The notes: generated from the sequence alone by a model not told the origin. Counted from the stretch's first letter, positions 47,157-55,950 are shown. The stretch is 64,000 nucleotides of DNA from Desulfobulbus sp. (GCA_028684915.1 JAQUEZ010000007.1:1-64000); one strand, 5' to 3'. Made by a program: numbers and translations.

Positions 47157-49689
47157 CCTGCTCCCTCCGGGCAACCATCTCCAGGATGGCTTCATGATAA
47201 GAGAGCCCATTCTTGACCATGGCCTCAATGGCGGCAATCTCAGCGGGCTTGGAGGTGTAGATGAAGTAGTCGTAATCGTTGACCACCAGCCGGGCCACAC
47301 CGAGACCAAAGGGGGTATCGAAAAAGACCTCCGAGTACTTCGGCGGATTGGATTTGACGCTTTTCAGCAACTGGAGCACGAAGTCGTCATATTCGATCAG
47401 CCCCTGCTTACGGGCTTGATCGAAATCTGAGGATTCGAGATAAATCTTGAAGGCCGAGTTGCCGTTGATCACCCGGCCTACCTCGCCGAAGCTGTCGAGG
47501 TCAAGGATGGATTGGGTGATGATCATGAAGCTGCCGTTATACTTGCGTGCTCGGCGATACCCCTCGTTGATCACCGGCCCCAGCATGGCGGCCTTGCCCA
47601 GAAACTGCCAGGCCTCGTCAAAGATGATCAACCGGGAACGGGACCGGTTGGAAAGGTAGAGATCCTGGGTCACCGCATTGAGCACCAGCAGGGTGACGAC
47701 CCGGTAGAGGTCCGGTTGAATTTTCAAATTCTCCAACTCCAGAACCACAAAGGCATCACGGTGGATGTCGAAGGTTGAGGGGCCGGTGAAGAATTTGCCA
47801 TGGAAACCGTGGCTGGTGAACTCGCGAATGTTGAAGGCCAGCTTCCTGGCCACCTCGACCAGGGCCGGGTTATCGCTCATCGAATCGAAATCCGCTGCCG
47901 GCACCTCGGGGAATTTGGCGAGAAATGCATAGACCGTATCGGCATCAGCCTCCTGCCCCTTCTGCTGCCAGGCCCAACGGACCGCGTTGCGGATCATGTT
48001 CAGTTCGGTGTCATCGCATTTGTCGGTATCCGAGTTGGAGTAGGCCATCTGGGCAAAGACGGCAGTGACTGACTTGAGTTCCTCTTCCGGTTCCTGGATG
48101 GAGGTAAAGGGGTTGAGACAAACCGTGGTGCCTGGCTGGAAATCGAGATAGCGGGCACCGAGTATGTTGGCGATTTTCTTGTAGGATCCGCCGATGTCGA
48201 TGATCCGCACCAGGGAGCCGCAGGCGTAGTAGTTGAAGGCCAGGAAGTTGACCAGAAAGGACTTGCCTGAACCGGTTGTGGCGCAACAGACGGTGTTATG
48301 ATTCGGCGCCCCCTTGGCAAAGAAATCCAGGCTGACAAGTTGGCCCTTACGGCCGGTGAAGATCAGCTTGGGCACCCCGCCGGTGCCGGCAAAGTCGCCT
48401 TGGACGGGTAGCAAAGGGGTCACCGAGGGCACCGGGGCAATGAACTCCCGCTCCAGATTGTCGATGTTCCTGCCGGTGGTGTAGAGGCAAAAGGGCAAAG
48501 CCGAGAGAAAAAGGATTTTCAGGACAAAGGTGTCTTGCTGCATGACATAGCCATTATCCTCCCAGATCCTTCTGGCCCGGGTGCAGGACTCGCGTGCCCC
48601 TTCCAGATCACGGTCCCAGACCAGGAGGATGGGGATGATACGGACGAACTTGACTCCGTGCTCCAGAGCATCGGTCGCCTCCAGATGCTCCTCCTGCTTC
48701 CGCCGCAGCAAGGGAGAGAGCGAACCTACCGCCTGTTGATTCAAGAGCAGGTTGCACTTGGCGTGGATCCTGGTTTCCAGTCCCTGCTCAAAGAGGATGT
48801 TGAGGGTATAGAGGAAGCCGGTCTTGATCTGGTCCATATCCGAGACCAGGCCCCAAATGCCGCCAAAGAGCGAGTTGGTCTGCAAGGGATCGACCTCGGT
48901 CGGGATAACCTTGGGGGTGGTGCAGCAGAAAAAGTTGTCACCCACCTGGAGATGGTCACCCGCTTCCCGAACCACGGTGTTGGCGTTCAGGATTTGTTTG
49001 CGCAGGGGGATGGTGTCGTTGTAGCTGGTGAAGTTGTGCTCCGGATATTCAGCCGGGTAATGGTTGAACAGCCGCCGCGCCCATTCAAGCAGGTCTCCCG
49101 GCTGCATGGAACGGGGGGACAGCAGCGCCGCCTTCAAGGTTTCGTTGATCTGCCGCTTGATGTCCTGGAGGGGTTTTGCTCTCTCCCGGTCGATGAATTC
49201 GTCGGGATTCGGTGCCTCCGGCATATCGCCGGGCAGTTTGACCGCAACGAACAGGCGAAAGTTGCGCACCGGGATGTTGGAGCAGGCGGCCAGGCCTTGT
49301 CGACCCTGTTCCATGAAGTCGATGATCTGATCCGTGCTGGTGCGGACGATGATGTCCGCCACCGTTCTGCTCTCGCGGTAGCTGGAAAGGATCGGGGCGA
49401 TATGGGAGTCGGCATGGAGGATCAGTTGGAGCACGCTCCCCCTGGGCAGCCCGGCCCGAAACAACCCCTCCAGCGAGGTCAGGGCCTTGGGACCGGCAAA
49501 GGTCAGCGGGGTGCATTCCCAGAGCATTCCCAGACTGCAATCCTGATTGAGGTAGATGTCGAGGTTGTAATCGTAGGCCAGATAGTTCAGGTAGGCGGAG
49601 AACGGATGCCGGCTGGTCATCCGCTCAAGGTCCGCTTGCTTGAGGTGTGCGCCAGGGCCAAGGCCTATTTTTTCCAGCAGGCCAATCAT
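47146..49689 (-). CDS. traC: TraC (VirB4-like) conjugation ATPase
   Basis: An 847-residue cytoplasmic ATPase: an N-terminal TraC-specific half, Walker A T-T-G-S-G-K-S-F near residue 475, Walker B L-I-I-F-D-E-A-W-Q-F near residue 687 and Q-S-I-L-D-L near 717. It powers pilus assembly and channel function. It overlaps traV by four bases at its start and traW at its end. Confidence 0.95.
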   Translation of the reverse strand: MIGLLEKIGLGPGAHLKQADLERMTSRHPFSAYLNYLAYDYNLDIYLNQDCSLGMLWECTPLTFAGPKALTSLEGLFRAGLPRGSVLQLILHADSHIAPILSSYRESRTVADIIVRTSTDQIIDFMEQGRQGLAACSNIPVRNFRLFVAVKLPGDMPEAPNPDEFIDRERAKPLQDIKRQINETLKAALLSPRSMQPGDLLEWARRLFNHYPAEYPEHNFTSYNDTIPLRKQILNANTVVREAGDHLQVGDNFFCCTTPKVIPTEVDPLQTNSLFGGIWGLVSDMDQIKTGFLYTLNILFEQGLETRIHAKCNLLLNQQAVGSLSPLLRRKQEEHLEATDALEHGVKFVRIIPILLVWDRDLEGARESCTRARRIWEDNGYVMQQDTFVLKILFLSALPFCLYTTGRNIDNLEREFIAPVPSVTPLLPVQGDFAGTGGVPKLIFTGRKGQLVSLDFFAKGAPNHNTVCCATTGSGKSFLVNFLAFNYYACGSLVRIIDIGGSYKKIANILGARYLDFQPGTTVCLNPFTSIQEPEEELKSVTAVFAQMAYSNSDTDKCDDTELNMIRNAVRWAWQQKGQEADADTVYAFLAKFPEVPAADFDSMSDNPALVEVARKLAFNIREFTSHGFHGKFFTGPSTFDIHRDAFVVLELENLKIQPDLYRVVTLLVLNAVTQDLYLSNRSRSRLIIFDEAWQFLGKAAMLGPVINEGYRRARKYNGSFMIITQSILDLDSFGEVGRVINGNSAFKIYLESSDFDQARKQGLIEYDDFVLQLLKSVKSNPPKYSEVFFDTPFGLGVARLVVNDYDYFIYTSKPAEIAAIEAMVKNGLSYHEAILEMVARREQDGL

Positions 49690-50099
49690 GGCTTCTTCTC
49701 ACTGACCTCGGTCAGCACCCACTGGGAGGGTTCAATCTCCAGATAAGCATACCGGGTCATGAACAGCTCGTTGTTCTCGCCCTTGTAGGGCAACAGCAGT
49801 ACCCGCAGGATCTTCGGTGGGTTGAGCACCGGGGTTTCCGGTGCTTCCAGCAGATCAGTCAGCGCCTTGTAACGGCTGTTCTGGGCTTCGACCTGGGAAA
49901 TGTTGATTGAATTTTTCTCAATATTCTGACCGTAGGGTAGCTGGGCTTCCCTATAGGCGGTCGGTGTATCCAGGCACTTGCCGTCACTGTCTTTGGCCTT
50001 GCAGCGGAAGTTTTCTTCATAGGGATTCACCGCATCCTTGACCCCGGCACAGCCGGAGACGCAGAGGAGAATCAAAATACCCGTAAGCAGTTGCTTCAT
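49686..50099 (-). CDS. traV: Outer membrane lipoprotein TraV
   Basis: A 137-residue lipoprotein with lipobox V-S-G-C near residue 16, N-P-Y-E-E-N-F-R-C near 25, and a second cysteine in G-K-C, as in the TraV (VirB7-like) family. It anchors the TraK/TraB outer membrane core. The ATG at 50099 fits the lipoprotein signal; earlier in-frame starts are inside traB. Confidence 0.88.
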   Translation of the reverse strand: MKQLLTGILILLCVSGCAGVKDAVNPYEENFRCKAKDSDGKCLDTPTAYREAQLPYGQNIEKNSINISQVEAQNSRYKALTDLLEAPETPVLNPPKILRVLLLPYKGENNELFMTRYAYLEIEPSQWVLTEVSEKKP

Positions 50100-50106
50100 C
50101 TCATCC

Positions 50107-51282
50107 TCACTGTTGGGCGAACTCATTGTTCTTGATGTCCCTGATCTCCAGTTCCTTGCCCTCGGAGACAATGACCGTGATCTTCTTGGCCGCGCCGACC
50201 TCGATCACCGGGGTGGTTTGCTTGACCAGGTCGAGGTAGAAGTCGCTCATGGTCTGGGCGCCCTGGGAGAGTCCGGTGCCCAGAGCCGACTTACCGACCT
50301 GGGAGCCGTCGATGGTGGAGGTGGAGCCCAGCGGTGAGGTCGAGGTAGTGGTGGCCGAGGCCTTGAGGGCATCACCGGCGCCTTCGAATAGCCCGGCGAC
50401 AATGGCTCGGACCGTGGCCGCGCCCATGCGTGAGACCACCCGACCGGAAAGACCGACCTTGGAGTCCGCATCGGTGACAAAACCCTTTATCTGAGCATCG
50501 ATCACTGCCTTGCCCTCGTTGCTCAGGCAGGAGAGCGAGACCAGCCGCACATCGGCCCGTTCCTTGTCGAGCCGGCCCACCGCCTCGGCGACCACAAAAC
50601 AGCCGGAGAGTTCGGCCTTAATGTCATTGGGCAGAACAGCCGGGGTTTTGATCCGCAGCAGCAGCGGCTCCGGGCTGTTCTTGCTGGTGCCCGAAGTGGC
50701 CGCGTCAAAACCGGTCAGCAGGTTAGCTTCCATGAACGAGGGCGGCAGATAGACCGTGCGCCCCTTCTTTTTGGCATCCCCTTTGGGCAGGCTATCGTTT
50801 TTGACCACCGTGATCTTGCCAATCCGCTTCTTGTCCTTCTGGCCCCCGGCAGGTGCGATATGGGGATTCTCTTCGGCTCCGGTTGCCGGTGGCTGCATCG
50901 GTGGCGGGAAGGCAGCCTTGCCACGTTCGATCTCGCCGGCTTCGGGTATCTGGGGCAGCTCTTTTTCCCTGGCAGGTTTCTGATTGCTCCTTTCCGTCGC
51001 TTCCAGGTCTTTACGACCCCGCTCCAGATCCCGCTGCATGGTGGAGACATGCCCTTCAAGTTCTTCCAGCTTGCGCCGGTACTCGCGGACAATGGTCTTC
51101 TCCATCAGATCCGGCTCAAGCCGTGTATTCTGGCCGCGTTCATTGTTCTGGTCTGGCCGGTGCGTCGACCGCGAGTTGTAGCCGGTCACCACGATCACCA
51201 GGAGGACAGCCCCTATCAACGACCAGATGACGATTTTCTTCCGTGCCGGTGTGAGCCGATTGAACCGTTCGGTGATCTTCAT
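50107..51282 (-). CDS. traB: TraB (VirB10-like) channel protein
   Basis: A 391-residue envelope-spanning protein with an N-terminal membrane segment (about residues 18-35), a coiled coil (M-E-K-T-I-V-R-E-Y-R-R-K-L-E-E-L), and a Pro-rich linker. The C-terminal beta-barrel domain has V-Y-L-P-P-S-F-M-E-A near residue 176 and G-C-F-V-V-A near 226. It links the inner membrane to the outer membrane core of TraK and TraV. It overlaps traK by four bases. Confidence 0.92.
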   Translation of the reverse strand: MKITERFNRLTPARKKIVIWSLIGAVLLVIVVTGYNSRSTHRPDQNNERGQNTRLEPDLMEKTIVREYRRKLEELEGHVSTMQRDLERGRKDLEATERSNQKPAREKELPQIPEAGEIERGKAAFPPPMQPPATGAEENPHIAPAGGQKDKKRIGKITVVKNDSLPKGDAKKKGRTVYLPPSFMEANLLTGFDAATSGTSKNSPEPLLLRIKTPAVLPNDIKAELSGCFVVAEAVGRLDKERADVRLVSLSCLSNEGKAVIDAQIKGFVTDADSKVGLSGRVVSRMGAATVRAIVAGLFEGAGDALKASATTTSTSPLGSTSTIDGSQVGKSALGTGLSQGAQTMSDFYLDLVKQTTPVIEVGAAKKITVIVSEGKELEIRDIKNNEFAQQ

Positions 51283-52049
51283 CGCTCAACTCCGGCTTCC
51301 AAGGTGGCCATGGTCGCGGCGGGCAGATCCTTGCGCTCCACCACAAAGACCCGGGTCGACTGTGTGGGCTTGAGGTTGTGTTGTTCGATGGCCACCGCCA
51401 GAATCGGGTTGCCGACAGCAGCAGCGAGAAAGGTCTTCTCCGCCAGTTCCAGATCCGTGGCCAGTCGCGAGGTCGCCTTGAAGGACTTGAGCCGCAGGCC
51501 GACTCCTTCGATCTCGACCACCTGCTGCCGGACCAGGTCAAGGTCCGGGCAGAGCGAGACAGGCAGGGCCTTGTCGATCACCTGGTAGCTGGAAGGGAAC
51601 ACACCGTCGTAGGCCTCCTTGATCAGTTGCAGGGCCTGCTTCTCCAAGGGCATGTTCTTGTAGCGGGCGATGTTCTTCTCCACCGTCTCGCTCTTGGGCA
51701 AAGCAAGCCGGACAGTGACCGCGTTAATCTCCGCCGGGGCACCGATGATGGTGTAGACCGAACCGTTGCAGACCGCATAAATCTCGCTGGGCTCCTTGCT
51801 ATACCTGAGTTTGCCGCCCACCTCCTCGGCAGTGAACTTAATGAAGGCGTTGTTGCCGGAGAAATGGCCGGTCAGTCCTTTCTCTTCAGAGAAGATCAGA
51901 TCACTCATCTGCCCGGGGCAGACAATCCGGTTGATCTCCTTAGCCGAGAGTTCCACCATGGTGGGTACCTCGGCGGGAACGCCTTCACCGGCCAGAGCAG
52001 GACCAGCAGTCAGCAACAGACAGCAGGCTGCAAACAGCTTCTTTTTCAT
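51279..52049 (-). CDS. traK: TraK (VirB9-like) secretin
   Basis: A 256-residue periplasmic protein with a signal peptide ending A-L-A-G. Residues 35-60 carry the N-R-I-V-C-P-G segment typical of TraK, followed by beta-rich sequence and a C-terminal domain that contacts TraB. It overlaps traE and traB by four bases each. Confidence 0.9.
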   Translation of the reverse strand: MKKKLFAACCLLLTAGPALAGEGVPAEVPTMVELSAKEINRIVCPGQMSDLIFSEEKGLTGHFSGNNAFIKFTAEEVGGKLRYSKEPSEIYAVCNGSVYTIIGAPAEINAVTVRLALPKSETVEKNIARYKNMPLEKQALQLIKEAYDGVFPSSYQVIDKALPVSLCPDLDLVRQQVVEIEGVGLRLKSFKATSRLATDLELAEKTFLAAAVGNPILAVAIEQHNLKPTQSTRVFVVERKDLPAATMATLEAGVER

Positions 52050-52624
52050 TGTTGTTCACTCCTCTCTTCTCCGGATTTTTCCTTCTCCTTGAAGGCCAGC
52101 AGGGAAAACCTGCCGTCCCTGATCTGAAAATCGAGGAAATAGGTCCGGGTCGTGTTTTCCAGCCGGGTGTTGCCGGTGTATTGCTTCAAATCACCGAACA
52201 CCTCGATGCGGTTGTCCTTCATGGTCAGGGTCTGCGGATAGAAGACCGAACTGACCTGGGATTCTTCGATGCGTCCAGCTAGGGAGTACCAGAGGGTGGA
52301 GGCCTCGGGATAGGATTCGGGCGCGTAGTAGACCAACAGCTCGTTGAACTGTTTGCGTGCTGTGCTCGGTGAGTAGGTGGTGGCCAGGGAGATGATCCGG
52401 CGGCCGATGTCCTGGATGTAGGCCTCGGTCGGCTTGCCCTGGACGAATTCCACGGTGCCGGTCATCTGCGGCGGGATGAGGATCACCTTCTGATAGCGTA
52501 CCGCCCGGTAGGTCATGAAGGAGGTGAACACCAGGCAGACCGCCAGGACAATGACTACAAACTGGAGCAACCGGTTGCGGGCAAAGAGGTTGCTGCTCTG
52601 TTGCACATAGGTGTTGAGTTTCAC
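52046..52624 (-). CDS. traE: TraE (VirB8-like) inner membrane protein
   Basis: A 192-residue protein with an N-terminal membrane segment (about residues 20-42) and a periplasmic NTF2-like domain containing I-L-I-P-P-Q-M near residue 52 and Y-Y-A-P-E near 98. This is the TraE layout. It overlaps traL and traK by four bases. Confidence 0.9.
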   Translation of the reverse strand: MKLNTYVQQSSNLFARNRLLQFVVIVLAVCLVFTSFMTYRAVRYQKVILIPPQMTGTVEFVQGKPTEAYIQDIGRRIISLATTYSPSTARKQFNELLVYYAPESYPEASTLWYSLAGRIEESQVSSVFYPQTLTMKDNRIEVFGDLKQYTGNTRLENTTRTYFLDFQIRDGRFSLLAFKEKEKSGEERSEQQ

Positions 52625-52896
52625 TCGTGGAACTCCTGTTCAAAGTAACCGGGGTAGTTTTTCATCTGCAGCAAGGCACAGGCATAGAGAAGGTGCTTGA
52701 GAAATCCCCGGGGTTTGCTCCGTTTGGTACGGATGTAGCCGCACTGGATGCCGACAAAGACAAGCCAGGCCAGGCCGCCGTAGATCAGGGCCACCGTGAG
52801 GGTGAAGAGGAAAATGGCCAGCTCATCGACCTCAAACCACAGCACCTGGAAGGGTCGGGACAGATACTGGGGGAATTTGCGGGATGAGCTGGCCAT
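52621..52896 (-). CDS. traL: TraL (VirB3-like) inner membrane protein
   Basis: A 91-residue protein with F-P-Q-Y-L-S-R-P near residue 8, two hydrophobic segments (about 27-50), and a basic C-terminal region, matching TraL. It is needed for pilus tip assembly. It lies between the pilin gene and traE. Confidence 0.9.
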   Translation of the reverse strand: MASSSRKFPQYLSRPFQVLWFEVDELAIFLFTLTVALIYGGLAWLVFVGIQCGYIRTKRSKPRGFLKHLLYACALLQMKNYPGYFEQEFHE

Positions 52897-52903
52897 GTTC
52901 CCC

Positions 52904-53227
52904 TCAACAGATCAAAGCGCCGATGGTCTCAACTACGGTGTTGGCCCGGAGCAGAAAGGCTCCGCCCAACACAACCCCGGCCGCCGGCAGGATCATCTGC
53001 CGGATGGCCAGGATTGCGGCCACGCACATGCAGGCTACCCCGCCGGTGAAACCCACCGGGCCAAGCAGGATCTGGTTGACGCCGATGTCGTAGAGGTCAT
53101 AGGCAAAGGAGCCTGTTGCCGGTACGGTCATGGCCAAAGCGTTGCCCGCCTTCATCAGGGAGAACAGCACAGCGGCCATCCAGGTTGTCATGTTCAAATG
53201 TCTGCGGAAGCGTTGCAGTCGGTTCAT
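52904..53227 (-). CDS. traA: TraA-like conjugative pilin precursor
   Basis: A 107-residue protein with a long signal peptide (basic start, cleavage probably after A-L-A near residue 32) and two hydrophobic helices in the mature part joined by a short loop with R-Q. This is the layout of VirB2/TraA pilins. GGAGGAGA precedes the ATG at 53227. It stands first among the pilus genes, directly before traL, as in F-like systems. Confidence 0.8.
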   Translation of the reverse strand: MNRLQRFRRHLNMTTWMAAVLFSLMKAGNALAMTVPATGSFAYDLYDIGVNQILLGPVGFTGGVACMCVAAILAIRQMILPAAGVVLGGAFLLRANTVVETIGALIC

Positions 53228-53274
53228 CTCGGTCTCCTCCAAAGAGTTTTTGAAATATCTGCCATTCAGGCAGG

Positions 53275-53799
53275 TTATGGCTGGGTTAGGGTGAGTTCGA
53301 CTCGCCGGTTGTTGGCCAGATGTTCGTTGTCGGGTATGGGCTGCTGAGAACCCATGGCCGCTACTTCGGAGATTGTGTAGCCATGGGCACGAAGAACCGC
53401 TGTCACCTGTTCTGCTCGCTGCTGGGAGAGAATGCGGTTGCCGTCTTCCGTCCCCAGCGAACAGGTATGACCGGTGACGATCAACCCGGTTCCCGGAGTG
53501 ATGGCGCTGTGGGCCAGGGCGGTCAGCAGAGACTTTTGTTCGGTCTCCGACAGTTCAGCTCTGCCGAGTTGAAAATGCACCACTGGAAGCTCACAAACCA
53601 CCTGGGGCTTTGCTGCCCGTTCGCCGCAGGCGGGCTGGCGAAGGTTAGTCGTGCCGGTGAGAACAAAGGTCTCCTGGTCGGTCAGGCGCACGGTCTCGCT
53701 CAACAGGGACAAGCGTTCCTGGCGAATCTCTCTGGCCATCAACAGGGATCCGTTCAGGAGCAGGCCAAAGGCCAGTATGCAAATCAGTTGAAGGTTCAT
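53275..53799 (-). CDS. OmpA-like peptidoglycan-binding protein at the head of the tra genes
   Basis: A 174-residue exported protein: signal peptide (about residues 1-20), then a beta-rich stretch and an OmpA C-terminal domain with V-V-H-F-Q-L-G-R-A near residue 80, G-H-T-C near 116, S-Q-Q-R-A near 130 and N-N-R-R-V-E-L at the end. It should anchor to peptidoglycan and may steady the transfer apparatus. The start at 53799 is set by GAGTGAGGAAA upstream and the signal peptide. Confidence 0.85.
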   Translation of the reverse strand: MNLQLICILAFGLLLNGSLLMAREIRQERLSLLSETVRLTDQETFVLTGTTNLRQPACGERAAKPQVVCELPVVHFQLGRAELSETEQKSLLTALAHSAITPGTGLIVTGHTCSLGTEDGNRILSQQRAEQVTAVLRAHGYTISEVAAMGSQQPIPDNEHLANNRRVELTLTQP

Positions 53800-53909
53800 G
53801 GTTTCCTCACTCTCTTTTTTCCGGTGTGGTGACCTGATTTTTGATTCTTTCGTTGCGTAGCCACTTGGATGGGTTTGGGTAATCACCAAGAAACGTTGTT
53901 TCTTACTTC

Positions 53910-54365
53910 TTAGTTTGTGCTTTGTAAGAGATCGTCCTGTTCCTTTTTTTTCTTTGCTCGATGCCTGGCAACCTGTGCTTGGGTGCGAATTTTTCGGATG
54001 CGGTTGATCTGTTTTCGGGTCATCTCGAACCGGAAGGTGATCTGGATTTCTTCGATGACTTGCGTCAGGGACAAACGGCTCTCTGGTTCCTGATTGAAGT
54101 AACGGGAGTAGGCGTAGCGTTCCCATTTCGAATTGAGGGCCACGGTTCGGATGAATCGCTCCCTGGTATGCAGTGACATTCGATTGAGTTGTGCACGCAG
54201 CACAGCCCTGTTGCCCCAGATCTGTTCCACCAGACGCAGGCCGATCAGGTCTTCCTGGGTGAGCGGATCCTGGATGATCTCCTCACGCTCCATGAGCAGC
54301 AGGATTGTCCTGGGGATGGGGGATTGACGGGCATACTCGGTGATAGTTGGGCAATGGTCGTTCAT
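53910..54365 (-). CDS. Putative transcription regulator of the transfer operon
   Basis: A 151-residue basic protein, not recognised. It is helical, with L-R-L-V-E-Q-I-W-G-N-R-A-V-L-R-A-Q-L near residue 44, a possible helix-turn-helix (T-R-K-Q-I-N-R-I-R) near 115, and a Lys-rich tail. Its start overlaps the stop of the sigma-like gene by one base. Paired regulators in this place (for example SetDC in SXT-type ICEs) control transfer genes, so a similar role is possible; this is inferred from position. Confidence 0.6.
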   Translation of the reverse strand: MNDHCPTITEYARQSPIPRTILLLMEREEIIQDPLTQEDLIGLRLVEQIWGNRAVLRAQLNRMSLHTRERFIRTVALNSKWERYAYSRYFNQEPESRLSLTQVIEEIQITFRFEMTRKQINRIRKIRTQAQVARHRAKKKKEQDDLLQSTN

Positions 54366-54898
54366 CAGTTGGCCTCGGTCAGTTGAAGGAGGGTGTTGTG
54401 GAGAAGACGGCAGGCCTGCCGTCGGCTTACGTTGAAGTGCTGGGCCACCTCAAGGGTGGTCACTGGCAACTCTTGCTGGAGGATCCAGGCGCAGACCTCC
54501 CGTTTTCGGCCTTTGATCCCCAGGAGGGCTCTCTCGATCTCCCCAGTGCATGGTTCAAATGGATCGTCGGCTTCTTCTCGGAGTTCAGGGCAAGGCAGGA
54601 GGTCATGCGGCATGTGAACCGGTTGGACACCGGCAGCCATTTTGAGGCAGTGGGTTTTGAAGATGACGCGAAAGAAAGGCGTCAGCTTCTGGGGGGAGTT
54701 TTTCTTCCGCACCGTGATCAGTGCTTGTGCAGCCGCCATGATGGCCTCCTGGAACAGGTCGTCCTCATCCGCTGCCATGTACGGGCGATAGGGGTTCGCC
54801 ACCCAGTGGACAATGTGCATGTGGAAGCGGACCCAATCCATGGCGGTGAGCCAGATTTCGTGGTCGGTGGTTGGCTGGATGGCGCTTGGTGCTGTCAT
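54365..54898 (-). CDS. Sigma-factor-like regulator
   Basis: A 177-residue protein with D-E-D-D-L-F-Q-E-A-I-M-A-A near residue 44, resembling sigma-70 region 2, followed by a helix with F-R-V-I-F-K-T-H-C-L-K. A C-terminal helix-turn-helix (T-T-L-E-V-A-Q-H-F-N-V-S-R-R-Q-A-C-R-L-L) near 150 resembles region 4. The order suggests a small ECF- or phage-type sigma factor, or a decayed one acting as activator. It lies first in the leftward run leading into the tra genes, next to the iteron region. Confidence 0.6.
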   Translation of the reverse strand: MTAPSAIQPTTDHEIWLTAMDWVRFHMHIVHWVANPYRPYMAADEDDLFQEAIMAAAQALITVRKKNSPQKLTPFFRVIFKTHCLKMAAGVQPVHMPHDLLPCPELREEADDPFEPCTGEIERALLGIKGRKREVCAWILQQELPVTTLEVAQHFNVSRRQACRLLHNTLLQLTEAN

Positions 54899-54928
54899 AA
54901 GGCTCGTAGGTGGTCCGCCCTTCTTTTA

Positions 54929-54956
54929 AGATTAAAAAAAGATTAAAAAAAGATTA
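54929..54956. repeat. AT-rich 11-bp tandem repeat near the iterons
   Basis: AGATTAAAAAA occurs twice in direct tandem (54929-54939, 54940-54950), then a partial third copy AGATTA. An AT-rich repeated stretch beside iterons is the usual form of a DNA unwinding element. On the minus strand it also supplies T-runs after the neighbouring hairpin. Confidence 0.6.
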
Positions 54957-54974
54957 GAGGGGTCGGGACCCTCT
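54955..54974 (-). terminator. Hairpin followed by T-runs
   Basis: AGAGGG and CCCTCT pair around a seven-base loop at about 54956-54974. Read leftward, the stem is followed by AATCTTTTTTT, so it can end transcription from the trfA side before the sigma-like gene. Confidence 0.5.
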
Positions 54975-55025
54975 GAAAAAACCTAGTTTTTGCAGCAAGT
55001 TGGAGGCTGAAAAAATTGAGCAGTC

Positions 55026-55154
55026 GTGAGTGTAATGCCCCCCTTTTTGTGAGTGTAATGCCCCCTTTTTTGTGAGTGTAATGCCCACCGCTGTGACTGC
55101 TATGCCCACGGTTTGTGACTGTAATGCCCCCCAAAAGTGACTGCTATGCCCCCC
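55026..55154 (+). repeat. Six iterons (candidate replication origin)
   Basis: Six direct repeats of about 18 bases, consensus GTGASTGYWATGCCCMCC, begin at 55026, 55049, 55072, 55093, 55115 and 55137. Spacing is 21-23 bases, close to two helical turns. They fall into two subtypes: three with GTGAGTGTAATG and three with GTGACTGCTATG or GTGACTGTAATG. The array touches the stop of the TrfA-like gene. Iteron arrays of this type bind a plasmid Rep protein, so this is probably the element's oriV. Confidence 0.8.
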
Positions 55155-55155
55155 A

Positions 55156-55950
55156 TCATTGCGGGGGAATGGGGGAGAGGCGGACCAGGGTCAACTTGTC
55201 CTCCTGATCAATACTCCACCCCAAAATTGCACCGACCTCGATCAGTTCGTTCATGGCGTTTCGCAGGCCCCGGCGAAAGTCAACCAGGCGGGCGCACTCC
55301 GAGCCGCACAGATGCTTCAAGGTGGCGACCTTCACCGGAAAAGGCGATCGATGGCTCGCATAGAAGCCATGCAGCCACCTGGCGAGATCGGTCCGGAGTT
55401 GCAGCCGTTGCTGCCACTGCACACGAGTCCAGCCGACATCGAAAAGCCCGGCTAATCTGGGATTGATGCTGATGACCGAGGACCGCTCGTCATCGCCTGA
55501 GCACAGTTCATCGATAAGCGGGCCGGTATAGGCAAAGCTCCCCTGCTGCGACTCATGCTGGAGATCAATTGTGATCTCCAGCGTTGAGCCGGCCAGTCGA
55601 CGCAGTGATTGCTTCAGCCATTCCCGGCCTGATTTACCACTTTGCCGTCCTATGGCAGCGAGAAAGGGCTTTGCCCTGATGCGGAGACACTGCCGCGCTT
55701 TTGGATCGGGATTTCGAGCCAGGAGATGGAGTGCTTGCGCCAGGACATCAAAATCGCCCTGGTCCAAGCGCCAGCCGGTGTAATGAATCGTCACTCCTTT
55801 TAGTGAGGCGATGGGTTCACGGTCGACAGTTCTTCGCCGCCCCCGTTTGATCACCGCAAACAGCGCGGAGCGGAGGCACACATTGGGGACGCCGCGAGTC
55901 TTCTCTGGCCAGTCGGGAAACCGGGGTTTCTGCTCAGTAGCCTCAATCAT
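55156..55950 (-). CDS. TrfA-like plasmid replication initiator
   Basis: A 264-residue protein of the TrfA type. It has P-N-V-C-L-R-S-A-L-F near residue 21, Y-T-G-W-R-L-D-Q-G-D-F-D-V near 57, and a winged-helix region with L-K-H-L-C-G-S near 218 for iteron binding. It would load the host replisome at the six iterons immediately downstream of its gene. A replication module lets the excised ICE be maintained as a plasmid for a time. No strong ribosome site is seen at the ATG; shorter starts are possible. Confidence 0.85.
   Translation of the reverse strand: MIEATEQKPRFPDWPEKTRGVPNVCLRSALFAVIKRGRRRTVDREPIASLKGVTIHYTGWRLDQGDFDVLAQALHLLARNPDPKARQCLRIRAKPFLAAIGRQSGKSGREWLKQSLRRLAGSTLEITIDLQHESQQGSFAYTGPLIDELCSGDDERSSVISINPRLAGLFDVGWTRVQWQQRLQLRTDLARWLHGFYASHRSPFPVKVATLKHLCGSECARLVDFRRGLRNAMNELIEVGAILGWSIDQEDKLTLVRLSPIPPQ

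Noticed and set aside
48535..49746. 403-codon open frame opposite traC
   Set aside because: Antisense shadow; traC has complete Walker motifs and operon overlaps.
55026..55154. Short regularly spaced repeats resembling a CRISPR array
   Set aside because: Spacers are only 3-6 bases and the units vary in two subtypes; this is an iteron pattern beside a Rep gene. No cas1 or cas2 is present.
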